Source: Desulfuromonas sp. SDB
Lineage (GTDB): Bacteria; SDB-A
DNA length: 6,415 nucleotides
NCBI GenBank assembly: GCA_001412365.1
Contig: LKUE01000224.1
Coordinates: 1-6,415 of the forward strand
Direction of reading: 5' to 3'
The notes below the pieces were generated by a model that searched no databases, was not told the DNA's origin, and saw nothing but the letters and a program-made list of their open reading frames with translations. Shown piece after piece: positions 1 to 6,092 of the stretch. Every line of letters begins with the position of its first letter. The first letter of the stretch is position 1. Made by a program: the position numbers and the translations under genes.

Positions 1-8
1 AAAAAACA

Positions 9-2981
9 ATGAAGAAGAATGCAATGAATGACCATGAACTTGAACAGTACGAGCAGAATCTTAAGATTGACAGTGATGTAAATAGAGAATTATCCCCATT
101 TAAAATCAGAGAAATATTACTGGTAGCAACTCTTTACGATTCCTACACCCTTGAACAGGAAGGTCTTCTTTCAGACATGCTGTTCAAGGAATATTTTAAA
201 ATCAGTCTTGCCGACGCTCCCCGGATTACATCGGTATATTCCAAAACAGAAGCGCTAGAGGTGATCAAAGAAAAAAATATAGATTTGGTGATATTGACCA
301 TGAGAATTGATGATTTTCACCCCTATGAGATGAGTATGTCTATAAGGGAAATTGAACCAGATTTGCCTGTTTTCCTCCTGCTCAACGACAACACCGATAT
401 GAAAATTGTTCACCAGTGGAAAGATAAACCAAATGCCATTGATAAAATATTCATCTGGAATGGAGATGCAAAAATTTTTCTGGCGATGAGTAAATATATG
501 GAGGATTTGAAGAATGCGGAAAATGATACCAATTTGGCTTCGGTCAGAATCATTTTACTGGTTGAAGACTCTCCGGTATATTACTCCAAATACCTGCCTT
601 TGCTGTACAGAGAAATTATCAGACAAACTCACTGCCTGATACTGGAAGAAAAATTTGATGAAACCAGGAAGATAACCCGCTACAAGACCAGACCAAAAGT
701 GCTGCTTGCTTCCACTTACGAGCAGGCAGTGGAAATGTATGAAAAATATAAGGACTATTTGATGTGCCTGATAACCGATTCCCGGTTTCCCAAACAACAG
801 GAGCTTGCTGATAAGGCGGGGATCAGTTTAATTGAAAAAATCAGAGAGACTACCCCTCAGTTGTTCATCCTTCTCCAGTCATCCGAACCATCCACTGCTC
901 AACTGGCCACAAATTTGAATATTTCCTTCATCCTCAAAAATTCTGAAACTCTTTCTTCTTCGGTGAAAGATTTTGTCACCAATGATCTCGGATTTGGACC
1001 GTTTGTATTCCGAAATGCAAAAAGAGAAGTAATAGACCAGGCAAATAATATGGAAGAATTTGAAAAGAAAATTGAAACAATACCAGATCAATCCGTATTG
1101 TACCATTCTGAACGAAATGATTTTTCCACCTGGTTTATGGCCCGGGGTGAATTTAAAATAGCGGAAAGTCTCCGCAGAATGAAAGTATCGGATTTTGAAA
1201 GTTCCAAAGATATCAAATATCACCTGTCCAACCTTTCCAAGCTGGTAGAATACAAAAAGTCAAAAGGTAAAATAATCAACTTTGAAGACAGGTATTTAAC
1301 TGAAGGTCACAACATCGTGAGGTTGTTTGCAGGAGCCCTGGGGGGCAAGGGAAGGGGAATTGCCTTTATTAATTCACTGCTGCAGAACAGCGCTCTGGAA
1401 AATTCAGTTTCTGGAGCTAGCATCAGGATTCCCAAGACTTTTATCATCGGAACCGATTCATTTGACCAATTCATGGAAAATAATGATCTTCTTCAGTATG
1501 CAATTTCCCAGGAAGATTATACTTCAATAAAACAAAAATTTTTAACAGCAACTCTTCCCCAGGAACTTGAAAATAAAATCAAACTGCTGCTGAAAAAAGT
1601 AAAACATCCCCTGGCAGTAAGATCTTCAGCAGTTTTCGAAGATTCAATATCACATCCTTTCGCCGGCATTTACGAAACCTACATAATACCAAATGCAAAT
1701 TATGATTTTGAAATACGGTTAAAACAATTTACCGATGCAGTAAAGATGGTTTACTCATCAGTGTATTCAGATGTGGCTAAAACCTACTTTGATTCTATCG
1801 GTTACAAGATTGAAGAAGAAAAAATGGCGGTAGTGGTGCAGAAGCTGGTGGGCAAGGAAGCAAATAACCGTTTTTATCCTTCTTTCTCCGGAGTAGCCCA
1901 ATCTTATAACTACTACCCGATTTCTTATATAAAACATGAAGATGGAATTGCCGTGGTTGCTCTAGGGCTGGGAACTTATGTAGTGGATGGAGAAAGAGCT
2001 TATAGGTTTTGTCCTAAACATCCCAAAATTGATTTTTACACTCCAGAAGACCTTCTGAAAAATTCCCAGAATTACTTCTGGGCACTGGATATGAGTAAAA
2101 GTAACTTTGATTTATCTCAGGGTGAAAATATTACCTTGATAAAATCAACTCTGGAACAGGCTGAGCAGGACAACTCCCTGCAGGATATTGCTTCAGTGTG
2201 GGATTGGCAGAACAATAAGTTTTCCACCTATCTGGGAACCAAAGGAGCTAAGGTTATAAACTTTACCAATATTCTTAAGTACAATTCTTTTCCTCTTTCT
2301 GAAATACTGACAAAACTGCTTAATGTATTTAAACTAGCACTGGGAACCCCGGTGGAGATTGAATTTGCAGTGGAAATGGGAAAAAGACCGATTTTCTATA
2401 TACTTCAACTAAAACCATTTGTACGTAATTTTGAAGACTATGAAATTGATTCCGAAGAACTCAAGGATAGAGAATTTTTTATTTTGACCGAACAGGCTCT
2501 GGGAAACGGAAAAGTAGAAGATATTAAAGATATTGTCTATGTTCTACCGGAGAACTTTGACAAAATGGCAACCATGAAAATTGCATCAGAAGTGGAATAC
2601 TTTAACCAGAAACTTAAAAATGATCAGAAACCTTATCTTCTCATCGGACCGGGAAGATGGGGTACTAATGAACATCTTTTAGGAATACCAGTGAAATGGA
2701 ATCAGATTTCCGGTGCCAGGACCATTGTGGAATACGGAATGAAAGATTTTCAGATTGATCCCTCCCTGGGTTCCCATTTCTTTCATAATATCACCACTTT
2801 AAACATCGGATATTTAACCATACCCTATAATCAGGAAAAAGATTTTATCAACTGGGATATTATTAAACAGTTACCGGAAGTGGAAAGAAAAAATTACTGT
2901 GCCCATCTGGAAGTTCCCCAGGGGATGACTATCTTGATGGACGGGAAAAAGGGTTTGGCTGCAGCTTATCTGGGCAACTAA
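9..2981 (+). CDS. Double receiver-like domain + PEP/pyruvate-binding (PPDK N-terminal, ATP-grasp) protein
   Basis: A 990-residue protein of unknown exact function. Residues about 33-165 look like a degenerate receiver domain: the acidic pair and acceptor Asp are missing (the acceptor strand reads ILTMR around 95-99). Residues about 178-325 form a second receiver that keeps the key positions E186-D187, D257, S291 and K310, with roughly 25-30 extra residues before D257. Residues about 435-805 are the ATP-grasp part of PEP synthase/PPDK: GGKGRG at 445-450, AVRSS..ED at 536-545, FAGIYET at 551-557, VVVQKLVG at 608-615, EIEFAVE at 783-789 and ILQLKPF at 798-804. The C-terminal block at 879-886 reads IGPGRWGT and is typical of this uncharacterised family. 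The phosphohistidine swivel domain and PEP-using barrel of true PEP synthase are absent. It is probably cytoplasmic, as no signal or membrane segment is seen. Only 8 bases precede the ATG, so the start could lie outside the window; M6 is an alternative. Confidence 0.88.
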   Translation: MKKNAMNDHELEQYEQNLKIDSDVNRELSPFKIREILLVATLYDSYTLEQEGLLSDMLFKEYFKISLADAPRITSVYSKTEALEVIKEKNIDLVILTMRIDDFHPYEMSMSIREIEPDLPVFLLLNDNTDMKIVHQWKDKPNAIDKIFIWNGDAKIFLAMSKYMEDLKNAENDTNLASVRIILLVEDSPVYYSKYLPLLYREIIRQTHCLILEEKFDETRKITRYKTRPKVLLASTYEQAVEMYEKYKDYLMCLITDSRFPKQQELADKAGISLIEKIRETTPQLFILLQSSEPSTAQLATNLNISFILKNSETLSSSVKDFVTNDLGFGPFVFRNAKREVIDQANNMEEFEKKIETIPDQSVLYHSERNDFSTWFMARGEFKIAESLRRMKVSDFESSKDIKYHLSNLSKLVEYKKSKGKIINFEDRYLTEGHNIVRLFAGALGGKGRGIAFINSLLQNSALENSVSGASIRIPKTFIIGTDSFDQFMENNDLLQYAISQEDYTSIKQKFLTATLPQELENKIKLLLKKVKHPLAVRSSAVFEDSISHPFAGIYETYIIPNANYDFEIRLKQFTDAVKMVYSSVYSDVAKTYFDSIGYKIEEEKMAVVVQKLVGKEANNRFYPSFSGVAQSYNYYPISYIKHEDGIAVVALGLGTYVVDGERAYRFCPKHPKIDFYTPEDLLKNSQNYFWALDMSKSNFDLSQGENITLIKSTLEQAEQDNSLQDIASVWDWQNNKFSTYLGTKGAKVINFTNILKYNSFPLSEILTKLLNVFKLALGTPVEIEFAVEMGKRPIFYILQLKPFVRNFEDYEIDSEELKDREFFILTEQALGNGKVEDIKDIVYVLPENFDKMATMKIASEVEYFNQKLKNDQKPYLLIGPGRWGTNEHLLGIPVKWNQISGARTIVEYGMKDFQIDPSLGSHFFHNITTLNIGYLTIPYNQEKDFINWDIIKQLPEVERKNYCAHLEVPQGMTILMDGKKGLAAAYLGN

Positions 2982-3216
2982 ATAATTAGACTGATTTCTA
3001 AATTTCACAATCCTGATTTTTTTCATTTTCCCCATTAGAGTTTAAGAAGTATTTTTGTTCCATAATCAATTATCTTTGCTCATTTATTCATACTTATAAA
3101 CGATTTGATATACTCACCTAGTATAGGGATTAATATTTTCAAAACAATAGTTTCTGGTCATTAATATATTACTTAATTTACAAAATATCATTGCGCAGAA
3201 TCGGAAAGTCAAAAAA
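2982..3216. other. AT-rich convergent intergenic gap, no gene found
   Basis: This 235-base gap separates the 3' ends of the large + strand gene and the - strand higA gene. No reading frame with a recognisable protein was found. A GC-rich hairpin followed by a T run, which would mark a classic terminator, is not visible. Weak hairpins exist: CAGAAT at 3196-3201 pairs with ATTCTG at 3220-3225, and ATACT/AGTAT flank positions 3111-3125. These are too weak to call. The gap is a likely boundary between the conserved gene and the TA cluster. Confidence 0.5.
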
Positions 3217-3513
3217 CTAATTCTGAATATGGATCTTCACTTCTTTCTCCAAACGGTTTTTCAACTTATCCTTCTCCATTTCCAAATCATATCGTGCCTG
3301 AAGATTGATCCAAAAACGTTCTGACATTCCAAAATACCTTGATAATCTCAAAGCGGTATTAGCTGTAATTGCTCTATTTCCATGCACAATCTCATTGATC
3401 CGCCGTGGGTGGACATTTATATCCTTAGCTAGTTTGTACTGACTTATCCCCATAGGCTTGAGAAATTCTTCCATCAGTATTTCTCCTGGATGTATTGGTG
3501 TAAGCTTATTCAT
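3217..3513 (-). CDS. higA: HigA-type antitoxin (XRE/Cro-type helix-turn-helix, VapI subfamily)
   Basis: A 98-residue DNA-binding antitoxin. The start PIHPGEIL (residues 6-13) is the signature opening of the HigA/VapI family. It is followed by the helix-turn-helix at about 24-60: ISQYKLAKDINVHPRRINEI, then GNRAIT and ALRLSRYFG. Next comes FWINLQARYDLE at 67-78, also family-typical, and a charged C-terminal helix. It should bind the upstream HigB toxin, block its RNase activity and, as protein or complex, repress the shared promoter. It lies 8 nt after higB in the toxin-first order usual for higBA. Its ribosome site (AAGGGG) overlaps the higB stop codon, so translation is probably coupled. Length is normal for the family. 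Confidence 0.95.
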   Translation of the reverse strand: MNKLTPIHPGEILMEEFLKPMGISQYKLAKDINVHPRRINEIVHGNRAITANTALRLSRYFGMSERFWINLQARYDLEMEKDKLKNRLEKEVKIHIQN

Positions 3514-3517
3514 TATT

Positions 3518-3523
3518 CCCCTT
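3518..3523 (-). promoter_or_regulatory. Ribosome binding site of higA
   Basis: On the - strand AAGGGG ends 4 nt before the higA ATG and overlaps the TAA stop of higB. It contrasts with the toxin gene, which shows no ribosome site. The antitoxin may therefore be translated more efficiently than the toxin from the same message. Confidence 0.65.
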
Positions 3524-3803
3524 AATGATAATCAACTATCTCAACTTCATAGGCATCTTGTTTTCGCCATTTGAAGCAGATCCGCCATTGACTGTTAATT
3601 CTTATGCTGTATTGCCTTCTTCTATCTCCTGATAAATTCTCAAGATGATTAGAAGGTGGGATTTTCAAATCCTGTAAAATCTCTGCAGCATCAAGTATTT
3701 CAAGTTTCCTTCGACCTATCCGCTGGATACTCTGTGGTAATTTCCGTGAAAATTGCCGATTAAATAATCTACTAGTTTCTTTACAGGCAAAACTTTTTAT
3801 CAT
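3522..3803 (-). CDS. higB: HigB-type toxin (RelE/ParE superfamily ribosome-dependent mRNA interferase)
   Basis: A 93-residue toxin starting MIKSF and ending IVDYH, both hallmarks of HigB. The core GDRRRQYSIRIN-QWRICF (59-77) matches the RelE-fold beta strands. H53 and the C-terminal D91-Y92-H93 line up with the residues known to form the Proteus vulgaris HigB active site (H54, D90, Y91, H92), so the toxin looks catalytically intact. HigB toxins cut mRNA in the ribosome A site. It is the first gene of a two-gene operon with higA. The start is supported by the family N-terminus, yet no Shine-Dalgarno site precedes it. A strong promoter ends about 9 bases upstream of the ATG, suggesting a leaderless or ultra-short-leader message. 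Confidence 0.95.
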   Translation of the reverse strand: MIKSFACKETSRLFNRQFSRKLPQSIQRIGRRKLEILDAAEILQDLKIPPSNHLENLSGDRRRQYSIRINSQWRICFKWRKQDAYEVEIVDYH

Positions 3804-3812
3804 TCAATCAAT

Positions 3813-3835
3813 ATAATAGCGTGATACGCTATTAT
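3813..3835. promoter_or_regulatory. Palindromic operator of higBA
   Basis: ATAATAGCGT / ACGCTATTAT: two perfect 10-bp arms around a 3-base centre (GAT, 3823-3825). The palindrome covers the whole -10 box and the spacer up to the -35 box of the higBA promoter, so a bound dimer would block RNA polymerase. The likely ligand is HigA or the HigBA complex, since this family autoregulates through such palindromes. Confidence 0.85.
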
Positions 3836-3841
3836 TGTCAA
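3813..3841 (-). promoter_or_regulatory. Sigma70-type promoter of higBA
   Basis: On the - strand a perfect -35 box TTGACA (3836-3841), a 17-base spacer and a -10 box TATTAT (3813-3818, 5 of 6 consensus). The predicted transcription start falls at about 3804-3809, only 0-6 nt before the higB ATG at 3803. Confidence 0.85.
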
Positions 3842-3957
3842 GTGTTAATAATATCTAAACAACCTGATCAAATATTAATATGTAGTATAATTTCTTCTAT
3901 TAAAAAATTAGTAAACAAAATTTATCCATTAATACTATAACCGAAAAATTTTTCTAT

Positions 3958-4755
3958 TTATCTCTGGTAATTTTCAATCAATTCCAGGATAACTGTATGG
4001 GCATTTTCAATTAATTTAATTTCAGATTCATCAAATAAAAATGGCTGAAGAATTTTAGCCTGTCTGGACAGTTGTTCTGATGGTATTTTTGATATGCTTT
4101 CAAGTATAAATTCCAAAGGTTCATTTTTTATATCTAGAATACTTAAAACATCCTTATCTGGTATAAACTTATTTACCAGACAGAAGATTAAATCGTAAAT
4201 ATCCCTACCACGATTTTTTTTTCTAATTGCATCAATTTTATCAGAAAATAAAACTGATTTATCGGCACACAAGCAGGGAAAGATTTCACCAAAGCCCGAA
4301 ATAATGTGAGATTTACATTCAGCTCGTTCATAATATTTACTTGCTTCTATCTTTATCATAATACCTGATTTTTTTGAATATTCAGAAACTACTCCGTATT
4401 TATTTTCAATTTCCTTAAAAATTAATTTTCCTACAAAATTATTATCCCAGTGAGTATAATTGACCTCTGTATTAAAGCCATATCTTTTTAATTCAATTGC
4501 CGTTTTCTCCATTAAATTTTCAAATCTGTCTCTATTCATTTGATGGTAGTAAAAATCCAAATCCTCAGAAAACCTTTTATTTTGAAAAACCAGTCTTAGA
4601 AAAGTACCTCCAGTAAAATACAATTCATTATGATGATTATTATTGAGTATTTTCAATGTCAGTATCTGTAAATACTCCCGTAGAATTGTCCTAATTTTGT
4701 TGAGGGGTAATTCTCTAAGTTTAGCCTGCTGAACTAAATTTTCATAATTGAGCAT
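3958..4755 (-). CDS. abiEii: AbiEii/AbiGii-family nucleotidyltransferase toxin
   Basis: A 265-residue member of the DUF1814/AbiEii family, the toxin of type IV TA / abortive phage infection systems. The DNA polymerase beta-like nucleotidyltransferase motif is clear: GGTFLRL at 49-55 followed by RFSEDLDF at 61-68, with metal-binding D65 and D67. The second motif MIKIE is at 133-137. The later family motif SDKIDAI..K..GRDIYDL (171-189) supplies K173 and the RDxYDL block. Characterised relatives transfer nucleotides, in some cases to tRNA acceptor ends, and stop growth. The first codons overlap the end of abiEi by 22 nt in another frame, so translation is probably coupled; only a weak GCGGA precedes the ATG. 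All motif residues are present and the length is usual, so the gene appears intact. Confidence 0.93.
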   Translation of the reverse strand: MLNYENLVQQAKLRELPLNKIRTILREYLQILTLKILNNNHHNELYFTGGTFLRLVFQNKRFSEDLDFYYHQMNRDRFENLMEKTAIELKRYGFNTEVNYTHWDNNFVGKLIFKEIENKYGVVSEYSKKSGIMIKIEASKYYERAECKSHIISGFGEIFPCLCADKSVLFSDKIDAIRKKNRGRDIYDLIFCLVNKFIPDKDVLSILDIKNEPLEFILESISKIPSEQLSRQAKILQPFLFDESEIKLIENAHTVILELIENYQR

Positions 4756-5345
4756 ATTTCATTCCGCTTATGGTAAAGAGTTGAATACTTAATAATTTTT
4801 TTCATGTTCATTTTTTCTAAAACTGACAAGTCTATTCGGGTATCTTCAAATGTTAATAATTTCTCCCTGATTATTCTGAAATAAATATAATCAACCAGAG
4901 CTTTTTCCGGTTCAGCCATAAATATTTCAAATTGATTAATTTTCTCAATATTATAACCACTGAATTTTTCAGGAGTTACAGTTTGATAGATGAATAAACC
5001 ATGGTGATTTTTAAATCTCCTGGTTGGTTTTGTAGTCAGAGATGTCACCGACATGGATACTTCCGGAATAATGCTGAAATTTGACAAGGCAGTTTCCAAG
5101 GAAATATAGGAAGGACGATATAGCTTATTTGCAATGAATAGATCTGGAATATGATAATCATCAGGATAAGTTAATTCATATAAATTTCTTTTCAAGGATT
5201 TAATCAATCCTTTTTTCTTCCACAAATAGAGTGATTTTTTTATACTGTATTTACTCTCAAGAGGAAATAAAATTTCCAAGTCTCTTACTGAAAATACGTA
5301 ATATTTATTATTTAAAAGCTTTTTTATAAAATCATTATATTTCAT
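4734..5345 (-). CDS. abiEi: AbiEi-family antitoxin / transcriptional regulator
   Basis: A 203-residue partner of the AbiEii toxin. Residues about 1-60 form a winged-helix DNA-binding domain: FSVRDLEILFP, then KKSLYLWKKKGLIKSLKRNLYEL in two blocks. The rest carries the AbiEi family pattern: IANKLYRPSYISLETAL at 71-87, a VTS.TTKPTRRF strand at 100-111, and AEPEKALVDYIYF at 144-156. Known AbiEi proteins bind inverted repeats in their own promoter and counteract the toxin without a stable protein complex (type IV). Its ATG is preceded by AAAAAGG with about 8 bases between, a reasonable ribosome site. It is first in the operon, antitoxin before toxin, with a 22-nt overlap into abiEii. Confidence 0.9.
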   Translation of the reverse strand: MKYNDFIKKLLNNKYYVFSVRDLEILFPLESKYSIKKSLYLWKKKGLIKSLKRNLYELTYPDDYHIPDLFIANKLYRPSYISLETALSNFSIIPEVSMSVTSLTTKPTRRFKNHHGLFIYQTVTPEKFSGYNIEKINQFEIFMAEPEKALVDYIYFRIIREKLLTFEDTRIDLSVLEKMNMKKIIKYSTLYHKRNEICSIMKI

Positions 5346-5373
5346 TTAGTATACCTTTTTATCTACTAACTGA

Positions 5374-5402
5374 AATATAACCTATTTAATAATTAAAATC
5401 TA
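5374..5402 (-). promoter_or_regulatory. Possible promoter of abiEi-abiEii
   Basis: On the - strand TATATT (5374-5379) is a good -10 candidate, 17 bases from a poor -35, TAGATT (5397-5402). The predicted leader of roughly 20 nt would include the ribosome site of abiEi. It is much weaker than the three other TA promoters in the window, and AT richness makes chance matches easy. Confidence 0.35.
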
Positions 5403-5419
5403 GTTTAATGAAAATTAAA
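5385..5419. repeat. Two tandem TTTAAT/ATTAAA inverted repeats upstream of abiEi
   Basis: TTTAAT-A-ATTAAA at 5385-5397 and TTTAAT-GAAA-ATTAAA at 5404-5419 use the same 6-bp arms with different centres (1 and 4 bases). The first lies in the spacer of the possible abiE promoter. AbiEi proteins are known to bind inverted repeats ahead of their own gene, so these are candidate operators, but the DNA is very AT-rich and chance is not excluded. Confidence 0.4.
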
Positions 5420-5450
5420 TTTTTTTCAAATTAACATAAATTTTCAAGTT

Positions 5451-5705
5451 CTATGCGTGATAATGAGTCCTTGTTTTATGTATGTAGATTACTTTACTTT
5501 TTTCATCAATACTGTAAACTATTCGATCTCTATAATTTAATCTAATTGAATAAAAACCTTTTAAATCTCCTACCAATTTTTTCCCTGAATATGGTTCTAT
5601 TGATATTTGATTCTTGATGATTTCTTTTAATTTCTTAATAATTTTAGGAGATTGTTTTTCAATATCTTTTATAGCTTCTTTGGTAAATAAGATTCGGTAA
5701 GGCAT
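5451..5705 (-). CDS. yoeB: Txe/YoeB-like toxin (RelE/ParE superfamily)
   Basis: An 84-residue toxin, the same length as E. coli YoeB. The family core is at 43-64: KLVGDLKGFYSIRL followed by RDRIVYSI. The C-terminus THYHA resembles the RYHY end of YoeB. Aligned by eye, the catalytic Arg65 and His83 of YoeB correspond to R61 and H81, and Tyr84 to Y82. The position of general-base Glu46 is K42 here, so the chemistry may differ. YoeB toxins cleave mRNA on the ribosome. The ATG shares its A with the stop of the upstream antitoxin gene (TAATG) and has no ribosome site of its own, pointing to coupled translation. A generic RelE/ParE toxin is the alternative call. Confidence 0.85.
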   Translation of the reverse strand: MPYRILFTKEAIKDIEKQSPKIIKKLKEIIKNQISIEPYSGKKLVGDLKGFYSIRLNYRDRIVYSIDEKSKVIYIHKTRTHYHA

Positions 5706-5965
5706 TATTGATCTTTATTAAATACTTCTTCAAAAGGATATACTTCACCCTCCTCAATATTTCTTACCGATCGGCTTATGCTTTCTCTAAATCCCGGGAT
5801 TGATAAAAGATTTAATGTTTCCTGAAGACTTTCATATTCCTCTTCTGATAAAAGTACGACATCACCTTGCTTATGCCGTATATGAAAGATTTTATGTTTA
5901 TTTACAGCATCCTTGATTATTTCAAATAATTTACTTCGTGCTTTTGTAGCGGTTAAATTTATCAA
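5705..5965 (-). CDS. yefM: Phd/YefM-family antitoxin, TTG start
   Basis: An 86-residue antitoxin. The N-terminal DNA-binding half has the Phd/YefM pattern: INLTATKARSKLFEII at 2-17, then FHIRHKQGDVVLLSEEEYESLQETLNLL at about 27-54 with the typical VLLS-EEYES-ETL sequence, and SIPGFRESI at 55-63. The acidic tail EEGEVYPFEEVF should wrap the toxin. The start codon is TTG: the only upstream in-frame codons lead to a TAA after 8 codons with no ATG or GTG, the family N-terminus begins here, and GGGAGG sits 5 bases before it. It is the first gene of the operon with the YoeB-like toxin (1-nt overlap). It is expected to repress its promoter through the TGTACA boxes upstream. Confidence 0.92.
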   Translation of the reverse strand: MINLTATKARSKLFEIIKDAVNKHKIFHIRHKQGDVVLLSEEEYESLQETLNLLSIPGFRESISRSVRNIEEGEVYPFEEVFNKDQ

Positions 5966-5970
5966 TATTT

Positions 5971-5976
5971 CCTCCC
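5971..5976 (-). promoter_or_regulatory. Strong ribosome binding site deciding the TTG start of the YefM-like gene
   Basis: On the - strand GGGAGG is followed by 5 bases (AAATA) and then TTG. This near-perfect anti-16S match fixes the unusual start codon and may compensate for its weakness. Confidence 0.85.
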
Positions 5977-5980
5977 AGGG

Positions 5981-5998
5981 CGTACATATTTATGTACA
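5981..5998. promoter_or_regulatory. YefM-type operator (paired TGTACA boxes)
   Basis: A perfect TGTACA at 5993-5998 and a one-mismatch copy CGTACA at 5981-5986 have centres 12 bp apart. Together they form the perfect inverted repeat GTACATA-TT-TATGTAC (5982-5997). The pair touches the -10 box and covers the predicted transcription start of the antitoxin gene. Paired TGTACA-core palindromes are the known binding site of E. coli YefM and YefM-YoeB. Confidence 0.85.
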
Positions 5999-6026
5999 TT
6001 ATCTAAAAATTTTAATATTTTGTCAA
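5998..6026 (-). promoter_or_regulatory. Sigma70-type promoter of the yefM-yoeB-like operon
   Basis: On the - strand a perfect -35 TTGACA (6021-6026), a 17-base spacer and -10 GATAAT (5998-6003, 5 of 6). The predicted start is near 5991, inside the operator, leaving a leader of about 25 nt with the GGGAGG ribosome site. Confidence 0.87.
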
Positions 6027-6050
6027 GATATTTTAATAACTAAAATTCAG

Positions 6051-6079
6051 TTGACAAATACGTATAAAATATTTATATT
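6051..6079 (+). promoter_or_regulatory. Sigma70-type promoter of the DUF6364/PIN module
   Basis: A perfect -35 TTGACA (6051-6056), a 17-base spacer and -10 TATATT (6074-6079, 5 of 6). The predicted start is near 6086, about 13 nt before the ATG at 6099. It is back to back with the yefM promoter; the two -35 boxes are 24 bp apart. Confidence 0.87.
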
Positions 6080-6087
6080 AATACGTA
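6059..6087. promoter_or_regulatory. Inverted repeat around the -10 box, candidate operator of the DUF6364/PIN module
   Basis: TACGTAT (6059-6065) and ATACGTA (6081-6087) are perfect 7-bp arms separated by 15 bases. Each contains the self-palindrome TACGTA, and AATACGTA also reads as a direct repeat at 6057-6064 and 6080-6087. The arms bracket the -10 box, as expected for a VapB/VapBC repressor site. Confidence 0.65.
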
Positions 6088-6092
6088 AAGGA
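6087..6092 (+). promoter_or_regulatory. Ribosome binding site of the DUF6364 gene
   Basis: AAAGGA ends 6 bases before the ATG at 6099. It overlaps the right arm of the inverted repeat by one base and lies at the extreme 5' end of the predicted message. Confidence 0.6.

Noticed and set aside
555-1530. Open frames of 67-114 codons inside the large gene, on both strands
   Set aside because: They overlap a clearly conserved coding sequence, show no recognisable motif and are what an open frame in this composition leaves in other frames.
3196-3225. CAGAAT/ATTCTG hairpin after higA as a terminator
   Set aside because: Six-base arms with an 18-base loop holding the T run inside rather than after the stem; not terminator-like.
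3943-3954. GAAAAATTTTTC palindrome after abiEii as a terminator
   Set aside because: It is an A/T-only run with no GC stem and no loop, so a stable hairpin is not expected.
2982-3957. Insertion sequence ends or target-site duplications at the cluster boundary
   Set aside because: No terminal inverted repeats, transposase fragment or clear direct repeat was found by eye.
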